Of a stretch of DNA of 12,193 bases, positions 8,104 to 12,193 are shown one piece after another. This DNA is from an uncultured Eggerthellaceae bacterium (GTDB lineage: Bacteria > Actinomycetota > Coriobacteriia > Coriobacteriales > Eggerthellaceae). The stretch lies in the NCBI GenBank assembly GCA_910577495.1, contig CAJTML010000062.1, positions 1 through 12,193 of the forward strand. The letters are read 5' to 3'. The notes below the pieces were generated by a model. That model saw only the letters and a list, made by a program, of their open reading frames with translations, ran no database searches and was not told the DNA's origin. Made by a program: the position numbers and the translations under genes. How positions within the stretch are numbered: the first letter of the stretch is position 1; the number at the start of each line of letters is the position of its first letter.

Positions 8104-8763
8104 GTGGCGAAGGCAGGCGAATTCACGCAGCACACAACAGGTGTGTCGGACTATACAGCAGGCGAGGGGCAGCGTCTTGGCGCGGAGCCCCTCGCGGCAT
8201 TTTTTGCTCGCACGCCACGCTTGGCCATCGCGCTTTCAGGTGGCTGCGATTCGGCTTACTTGTTGGCGGCAGCCTGCGCGGCGGGATGTGAGGTTTTCGC
8301 GTATGGCATCAAAACCGCGTTTCAACCCGACTTCAGCTTAGATGATGCGAAAAGGCTGGCGCGTGACTTAGGCGTGCCGTTTCGCGTCTTTGACATTAAT
8401 ATATTTGATCATGCCGATATTTGCGAAAACACCGATGCGCGCTGCTACCTTTGTAAGCAGATGATGTTTGAAACGATTGTTGCGGCTGCGCGCGCTGATG
8501 GCTTTGACGTGGTGGCGGATGGCACCAATGCAACGGATGACCCCACAAACCGACCGGGGTTTCAAGCGTTGGCGGAGTGGGGAATCGTCTCGCCGCTGCG
8601 CCGTGGTGCACTTACCAAAGACGACATTCGCCATGCTTCAAGAGAACTCGGGCTTTTTACTGCCGACATGCCCAGTTTTTCCTGTTATGCGGTGCACGCG
8701 CCGGCGCATCAGCGGCTGGATGCTGCTGTTATTGCGCAGGTTCGCCAGCGTTTTGAACACTAA
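8104..8763 (+). CDS. larE: LarE-like PP-loop sulfur transferase, short three-cysteine form
   Basis: The protein resembles LarE, the ATP-dependent sulfur insertase that thiolates the nicotinic-acid-derived precursor of the nickel-pincer cofactor. It has the PP-loop SGGCDS at 45-50, RCYLCK with Cys114 and Cys117, DGTNATDDPTNRPG around 140, SPLRRGALTKDDIR, and PSFSC with Cys194 where LarE carries its key cysteine. Three cysteines in this layout match the [4Fe-4S]-binding class of LarE rather than the single-cysteine sacrificial class. At about 219 residues it is shorter than the usual 260-290; the C-terminal part after Cys194 is only 25 residues, and the S10-cluster promoter lies 55 nt downstream. 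No larA, larB or larC is visible, so a role in another thiolation is open. The start is uncertain: GTG 8104, TTG 8098 and TTG 8083 (overlapping the reductase stop) are all in frame, with only a weak AAGAAAG ribosome site. Confidence 0.8.
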   Translation: MAKAGEFTQHTTGVSDYTAGEGQRLGAEPLAAFFARTPRLAIALSGGCDSAYLLAAACAAGCEVFAYGIKTAFQPDFSLDDAKRLARDLGVPFRVFDINIFDHADICENTDARCYLCKQMMFETIVAAARADGFDVVADGTNATDDPTNRPGFQALAEWGIVSPLRRGALTKDDIRHASRELGLFTADMPSFSCYAVHAPAHQRLDAAVIAQVRQRFEH

Positions 8764-8817
8764 GTGTGGAGGCATTGTGACCAAACGGCCTCAGTGCGTC
8801 CGCCCACAACAAAATTC

Positions 8818-8846
8818 TTGAAACCCCAACTTTATTTGCGTATAAT
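8818..8846 (+). promoter_or_regulatory. Near-consensus promoter of the rplB operon
   Basis: TTGAAA at 8818-8823 and a perfect TATAAT at 8841-8846 are separated by exactly 17 nt. Transcription would start near 8852, giving a leader of about 160 nt before rplB. This is the best promoter in the window and fits a highly expressed ribosomal protein operon. Confidence 0.85.
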
Positions 8847-8851
8847 TCTCG

Positions 8852-9013
8852 GTTGCGTCTGGTCTTAGATGGATACACCCGGACGCGTGGATTACCGGAG
8901 TCACGAGTTCCTAGCCTCCCCACGGCGCTCGGCGGCAATCGGATCCACGAAGGAGTTTGTGGGTACTCGGTGTACGGAGAGGCGTGCGAGCGAGTCCCAA
9001 AGAAAGGAAAGAC
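8852..9013 (+). promoter_or_regulatory. Structured 5' leader of the rplB operon, candidate ribosomal-protein leader RNA
   Basis: The untranslated leader carries two clear hairpins. The first pairs GCGTCTGG (8855-8862) with CCGGACGC (8879-8886), 8 bp with one G-U and a 16-nt loop. The second (8961-8998) pairs GGG-T-ACTCG with CGAGT-CCC and encloses GTACG/CGTGC (8972-8976 with 8983-8987) around a GAGAGG loop; it ends about 5 nt before the ribosome site AAAGGAAA (9003-9010). CCCAC at 8919-8923 can instead pair with GTGGG at 8959-8963, which would compete with the outer base pairs of the second hairpin. Control by an operon product is an inference; I recognise no named leader family. Confidence 0.55.
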
Positions 9014-9844
9014 ATGGGAGTCAAACAGTACAAGCCGACCAGCCCCGGCAGACGCTTCCAGACGGTTTCAGACTTTGCTGAAATCACGACGGATACGCCG
9101 GAAAAGTCACTGCTTGCGCCTTTACCCAAAAAGGCAGGCCGCAACAACAACGGCCGTATCACCACGCGTCATCAGGGTGGCGGCGTAAAGCGTCGTTATC
9201 GCATGATTGACTTTAAGCGTAACAAGGACGGCGTACCGGCAAAGGTTGCAACCATTGAGTACGACCCGAACCGTTCCGCTCGTATTGCTCTTCTGCACTA
9301 CGCTGATGGCGAGAAGCGCTACATCCTTCATCCGAAAGGTTTGTGCGTAGGTGACACCGTTGTAAGCGGTGTTGACGTCGACATTAAGCCCGGCAACGCA
9401 TTGCCGCTGGCAAACATCCCTGTTGGTACGCTCGTTCATGCAATTGAGCTGCAGCCTGGTAAAGGTGCTGCAATTGCTCGTTCTGCTGGTACCAGCGTAC
9501 AGCTCATGGGTAAAGAAGGTAAATATGCAATCCTTCGCATGCCTTCTTCAGAAATGCGTCGCGTGCTGCTCACGTGCCGCGCTACGGTTGGAGAGGTTGG
9601 CAACGCTGAGCACTCCAACATTAAGATCGGTAAAGCAGGCCGCAACCGCATGATGGGTATTCGCCCGTCTGTTCGTGGTACCGTTATGAACCCTGTTGAC
9701 CACCCCCATGGTGGTGGCGAGGGCAAAAACAAGTCTTCGGGTCGTCATCCGGTTACCCCGTGGGGTGTTCCCACCAAGGGTCATCGTACGCGCAATACGA
9801 AGAAGGCCTCTAGCCGCTTGATCATCCGCCGTCGCAAGAAGTAG
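9014..9844 (+). CDS. rplB: 50S ribosomal protein L2
   Basis: L2 is a primary 23S rRNA-binding protein needed for subunit joining and peptidyl transfer. The 276-residue protein is full length and shows the conserved GRNNNGRITTRHQGGG region at about 42-57 and the MNPVDHPHGGGEG motif near the C-terminus, with its essential histidine, followed by a basic tail ending in RRRKK. The ATG at 9014 follows AAAGGAAA; upstream in-frame TTG/GTG codons would add non-L2 residues from the structured leader. It is the first gene of this operon here, whereas rplW normally precedes it. GC3 of the first 96 codons is about 60% by hand count. Confidence 0.98.
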   Translation: MGVKQYKPTSPGRRFQTVSDFAEITTDTPEKSLLAPLPKKAGRNNNGRITTRHQGGGVKRRYRMIDFKRNKDGVPAKVATIEYDPNRSARIALLHYADGEKRYILHPKGLCVGDTVVSGVDVDIKPGNALPLANIPVGTLVHAIELQPGKGAAIARSAGTSVQLMGKEGKYAILRMPSSEMRRVLLTCRATVGEVGNAEHSNIKIGKAGRNRMMGIRPSVRGTVMNPVDHPHGGGEGKNKSSGRHPVTPWGVPTKGHRTRNTKKASSRLIIRRRKK

Positions 9845-9866
9845 CGCAAAGCGTTAAGGAGTAATA

Positions 9867-10142
9867 GTGAGTAGAAGTTTGAAGAAGGGCCCTTACGTTG
9901 AGCCGCGCCTACTCGAGCGTATCGAGAAGCAGAATGCGGCAGGCGAGAAGGAAGTCGTTAAGACCTGGTCACGTTCAAGCACCATTTTCCCGGAGATGGT
10001 AGGACACACCATCGCTGTTCATGATGGTCGCAAGCACGTGCCGGTATATGTAACTGAGTCTATGGTCGGCCACAAGCTGGGCGAATTCGCCCCGACCCGT
10101 ACCTTCAAGGGTCACTCCGCCGACAAGGGCAAGAGAAAGTAA
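9867..10142 (+). CDS. rpsS: 30S ribosomal protein S19
   Basis: S19 binds 16S rRNA in the subunit head near the A-site side with S13. The 91 residues begin MSRSLKKGPYVE, the standard S19 start, and contain the family signature around VGHKLGEFAPTRTFKGH. The GTG start follows TAAGGAG (9855-9861) at 5 nt. It lies 22 nt after rplB and 11 nt before rplV, in the normal operon order. Codon use matches rplB. Confidence 0.98.
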   Translation: MSRSLKKGPYVEPRLLERIEKQNAAGEKEVVKTWSRSSTIFPEMVGHTIAVHDGRKHVPVYVTESMVGHKLGEFAPTRTFKGHSADKGKRK

Positions 10143-10153
10143 AGGGGTGAATC

Positions 10154-10495
10154 ATGGAAGCTAAAGCAGTAACTCGCCACGTCCGCGTTTCTCCCCGTAA
10201 GGCGCGTATCGTTATCGACCAAATTCGCGGTAAGTCCGTGCCTCAAGCTCGTGAGATTCTGCAATTTACCAATCGTGCAGTTGCTGAGGTTGTCGAAAAG
10301 ACCCTCAACTCTGCCGTAGCAAACGCTGAGAATCAGCATCATGTACGTCCGGAAACGCTCGTGGTTAAGACGGCATTCGCCGACGAAGGCCCCACGCTCA
10401 AGCGCATCCGCCCGCGTGCAAAGGGCTCTGCGTCTCGCATTCGCAAGCGCACCAGCCACATTACTATTATTGTTGCACCGCGAGAGGAGGCATAG
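10154..10495 (+). CDS. rplV: 50S ribosomal protein L22
   Basis: L22 lines the peptide exit tunnel. The 113-residue protein has the typical start (AVTRHVRVSPRKARIVID), the NAENQH segment near the middle, and the extended basic beta-hairpin region with GSASRIRKRTSHITIIV at the C-terminus. Length is normal. The ATG follows AAAGGGGTG. Codon use is mixed, with many A/T third bases, as in rplB and the first two thirds of rpsC. Confidence 0.98.
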   Translation: MEAKAVTRHVRVSPRKARIVIDQIRGKSVPQAREILQFTNRAVAEVVEKTLNSAVANAENQHHVRPETLVVKTAFADEGPTLKRIRPRAKGSASRIRKRTSHITIIVAPREEA

Positions 10496-10501
10496 GGTTT
10501 C

Positions 10502-11221
10502 ATGGGACAGAAAGTAAGCCCTACCGGATTCCGTCTTGGCATTACCGAAGACTGGCGCAGCCGCTGGTACTCTGACAAAGACTATGCCAAGAACCTTGAG
10601 AATGACCTGGCCATCAGGAAGTTCTTGAACAAGCAGTTATCCCGTGCCGCCGTCTCTAAGATTGAGATTGAGCGCGCTGGTGACAAGATCAAAGTCATCA
10701 TTACTACCGCTCGTCCGGGTGTAGTAATTGGCAAGAAGGGTGCTGAGATTGACGCACTTCGCAAGAAGCTTGAGAAGATCGCCAATGGCACCGTCAACAT
10801 TGAGGTTATTGAGGTAAAGCGTCCTGAGCTGGATGCAGAACTCATCGCTCAATCAATTGCTGAGCAGCTGGAAGGCCGCGTTGCATTCCGTCGCGCCATG
10901 CGCAAGGCTGTGCAGTCAGCAATCAAGAGTGGCGCACAGGGTATTCGTATTCAGTGCTCTGGCCGCTTGGGTGGCGCTGAGATGAGCCGCCGCGAGTGGT
11001 ACCGCGAGGGTCGCGTGCCGCTGCACACCCTGCGTGCGAAGATCGACTACGGCTTCGCCACCGCCGCCACCACCATGGGCTCCATCGGCGTCCAGGTGTG
11101 GGTGTACCACGGCGACATGCTTCCCGGCCAGAAGGCTCCCCAGCCGGCGCTCGAGGGCAGCTCTCGCCCGAGCCGCGGCCGTCGCAATGATCGTGACCGT
11201 AACGAGAGGGGGCAGAAGTAA
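10502..11221 (+). CDS. rpsC: 30S ribosomal protein S3
   Basis: S3 sits at the mRNA entry channel of the small subunit. The 239-residue protein has the N-terminal MGQKVSPTGFRLGI block, a KH domain with the GKKGAEID loop around 78-85, and the C-terminal conserved run GRLGGAEMSRREWYREG. It ends in a basic, Ser/Arg/Asn-rich tail. GAGGAGG lies 11 nt before the ATG. The notable point is composition: codons 61-160 have GC3 near 54%, while codons 161-239 have about 87%, with the change close to position 10982. The frame is unbroken and the protein looks normal. The stop codon abuts the rplP start (TAAATG). Confidence 0.98.
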   Translation: MGQKVSPTGFRLGITEDWRSRWYSDKDYAKNLENDLAIRKFLNKQLSRAAVSKIEIERAGDKIKVIITTARPGVVIGKKGAEIDALRKKLEKIANGTVNIEVIEVKRPELDAELIAQSIAEQLEGRVAFRRAMRKAVQSAIKSGAQGIRIQCSGRLGGAEMSRREWYREGRVPLHTLRAKIDYGFATAATTMGSIGVQVWVYHGDMLPGQKAPQPALEGSSRPSRGRRNDRDRNERGQK

Positions 11222-11644
11222 ATGCTCGTACCCAAGCGCGTCAAGCACCGCAAGGTGCAGCGTGGTTCCATGAAGGGCAAGGCCAAGGGTGGCACGCGCC
11301 TGAACCACGGTGAGTACGGTATCCAGGCCCTCGAGGCTCACTGGATCACCAACCGTCAGATCGAGGCTGCTCGTATCGCCATGACCCGCCACATGAAGCG
11401 TGGCGGCAAGGTGTGGATCACGATCTTCCCCGACAAGCCCATCACCTCCAAGCCCGCCGAGACCCGCATGGGTTCCGGTAAGGGCAACCCCGAGGGCTGG
11501 GTTGCTGTCGTGAAGCCCGGCCGCATCATGTTCGAGATCGCCGGTGTGGACGATGAGACCGCCCGCGAGGCACTTCGTTTGGCCATCAACAAGCTGCCCA
11601 TCAAGTGCAAGATCGTCACTCGTGAAACGGAGGGGCAGCAATAA
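11222..11644 (+). CDS. rplP: 50S ribosomal protein L16
   Basis: L16 helps shape the A-site of the large subunit. The 140 residues begin MLVPKRVKHRKVQRG, with MKGKAKGG following, and include the family signature KPAETRMGSGKGNPEGWVA region and RRG-like MKRGGKVWI. Length is normal. The gene starts immediately after rpsC, with GAGAGGGGG as ribosome site, and its stop overlaps the rpmC start (TAATG), so translation is probably coupled. GC3 of the first 100 codons is about 84%, well above rplB, rpsS and rplV. Confidence 0.98.
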   Translation: MLVPKRVKHRKVQRGSMKGKAKGGTRLNHGEYGIQALEAHWITNRQIEAARIAMTRHMKRGGKVWITIFPDKPITSKPAETRMGSGKGNPEGWVAVVKPGRIMFEIAGVDDETAREALRLAINKLPIKCKIVTRETEGQQ

Positions 11645-11838
11645 TGAAAGCAGCAGAGATCCGTGAACTTTCTGCCGAGGACCTGCAGGCCAAGCTGAAG
11701 GAGGCCCGCGCGGAGCTGTTCAACCTGCGCTTCCAGATGGCCACCAGCCAGCTCGACAACACCGCCCGTGTCAAGCAGGTCAAGAAGGACATCGCGCGCA
11801 TCCAGACCGAGATGCGTGCTCGCGAGCTGAGCGCGTAG
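11644..11838 (+). CDS. rpmC: 50S ribosomal protein L29
   Basis: L29 lies at the exit-tunnel mouth and contributes to the docking site for trigger factor and SRP. The 64-residue protein is two antiparallel helices, with the family motif KLKEARAELFNLRFQMAT in the first and VKQVKKDIARIQT in the second. It shares one base with the rplP stop codon and has GGAGGGGCAG as ribosome site. Codon use is strongly G/C-ending. Confidence 0.97.
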   Translation: MKAAEIRELSAEDLQAKLKEARAELFNLRFQMATSQLDNTARVKQVKKDIARIQTEMRARELSA

Positions 11839-11858
11839 CTTAGGAAAGGGTGTTGAAT

Positions 11859-12119
11859 ATGACTGATGAGCGCAATCTGCGTAAGGTCCGTCAGGGCATC
11901 GTCGTCAGCGATGCCAACGACAAGACCATCGTCGTGGCGATCAAGGAGCGCAAGCCCCATCCGGTGTACGGCAAGATGATCACCTCCACGAAGAAGTTCC
12001 ATGCCCATGACGAGAACAACGAGGCCGGCGTCGGCGACACCGTTCAGATCATGGAGACGCGTCCGCTGTCCAAGATGAAGCGCTGGCGCCTCTACAAGAT
12101 AGTGGAGAAGGCGCAATAG
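11859..12119 (+). CDS. rpsQ: 30S ribosomal protein S17
   Basis: S17 is an OB-fold protein that binds 16S rRNA early in assembly. The 86 residues begin MTDERNLRKVRQGIVVSD and hold the family signature region around GVGDTVQIMETRPLSKMKRWRL. I start it at ATG 11859 because AGGAAAGG (11842-11849) is 9 nt upstream; an in-frame GTG at 11850 lies directly against that site and is unlikely. It follows rpmC by 20 nt. Codon use is strongly G/C-ending. Confidence 0.97.
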   Translation: MTDERNLRKVRQGIVVSDANDKTIVVAIKERKPHPVYGKMITSTKKFHAHDENNEAGVGDTVQIMETRPLSKMKRWRLYKIVEKAQ

Positions 12120-12160
12120 CGCACGAGCGCTTATGCCTTGGAAGGTAAGGACGAATAGCA

Positions 12161-12193
12161 ATGATCCAAATGCAATCCATGCTCGCCGTTGCG
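12161..12193 (+). CDS. rplN: 50S ribosomal protein L14, N-terminal fragment cut by window end
   Basis: Only 11 codons are present, reading MIQMQSMLAVA. This matches the highly conserved L14 start, and rplN is the expected gene after rpsQ. AAGGTAAGGA lies upstream at a suitable distance. The rest of the gene is outside the window. Confidence 0.85.
   Translation, partial: MIQMQSMLAVA

Noticed and set aside
8769..8794. GAGGC/GCCTC inverted repeat after the larE-like gene as a terminator
   Set aside because: Only 5 bp of stem with a long loop and no T-run; too weak to call.
8853..9188. Frames through the rplB leader (starts at 8853, 8869 and 8957)
   Set aside because: None matches a known protein; they cross the hairpins and run into rplB or its frame. 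The rplB start at 9014 gives a standard L2 N-terminus.
10916..11641. 241-codon open frame on the minus strand opposite rpsC and rplP
   Set aside because: It is antisense to two certain ribosomal genes in the G/C-ending region, where stop codons are rare on all frames; the product is low-complexity (Leu, His, Gly) and has no family resemblance.
1..12193. CRISPR arrays, insertion sequences, tRNA or rRNA genes, phage attachment sites
   Set aside because: I saw no regularly spaced repeats, transposase-like proteins or tRNA-like cloverleaf sequences; apart from the features listed the window is dense housekeeping coding sequence.

Overview
The window looks like a chromosomal segment of an anaerobic or fermentative, moderate-GC actinobacterium, most likely class Coriobacteriia (Olsenella/Atopobium-like). 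I infer this from protein style: a FeoA-FeoB fusion, an aldo/keto reductase with a ferredoxin tail, a LarE-like sulfur transferase, GTG/TTG starts, and the character of the ribosomal proteins. I could not run a database search, so the assignment is tentative.

Left part (1-8763): on the minus strand lies the N-terminal three quarters of a class II asparagine synthetase (asnB), cut by the window edge. Divergent from it across a 171-nt promoter region is a large feoAB fusion for ferrous iron uptake. After a strong hairpin comes a two-gene unit, a neurotransmitter:sodium symporter (NSS) family transporter followed 17 nt later by the translation-associated P-loop ATPase ychF. Next, behind a promoter region with two small inverted repeats, is an aldo/keto reductase with two [4Fe-4S] ferredoxin motifs. 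It is closely coupled to a short LarE-like PP-loop protein with three conserved-looking cysteines. Iron import and two predicted Fe-S proteins therefore sit within a few kilobases of each other, but nothing in the sequence proves a shared pathway.

Right part (8764-12193): a near-consensus sigma-70-type promoter and a structured leader of about 160 nt precede rplB-rpsS-rplV-rpsC-rplP-rpmC-rpsQ-rplN, the distal part of the S10 ribosomal protein cluster. rplN is cut by the window end. The usual first genes of this cluster (rpsJ, rplC, rplD, rplW) are not present upstream; the larE-like gene takes their place.

The most striking signal is a sharp change in third-codon-position composition inside rpsC, near position 10980. 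Upstream, GC3 is about 54-60%; downstream, through rpsC's end, rplP, rpmC and rpsQ, it is about 84-87% by my hand counts. The reading frame and protein are intact. This points either to homologous replacement of the distal operon by DNA from a higher-GC relative, or to a chimeric assembly joined in a conserved stretch.
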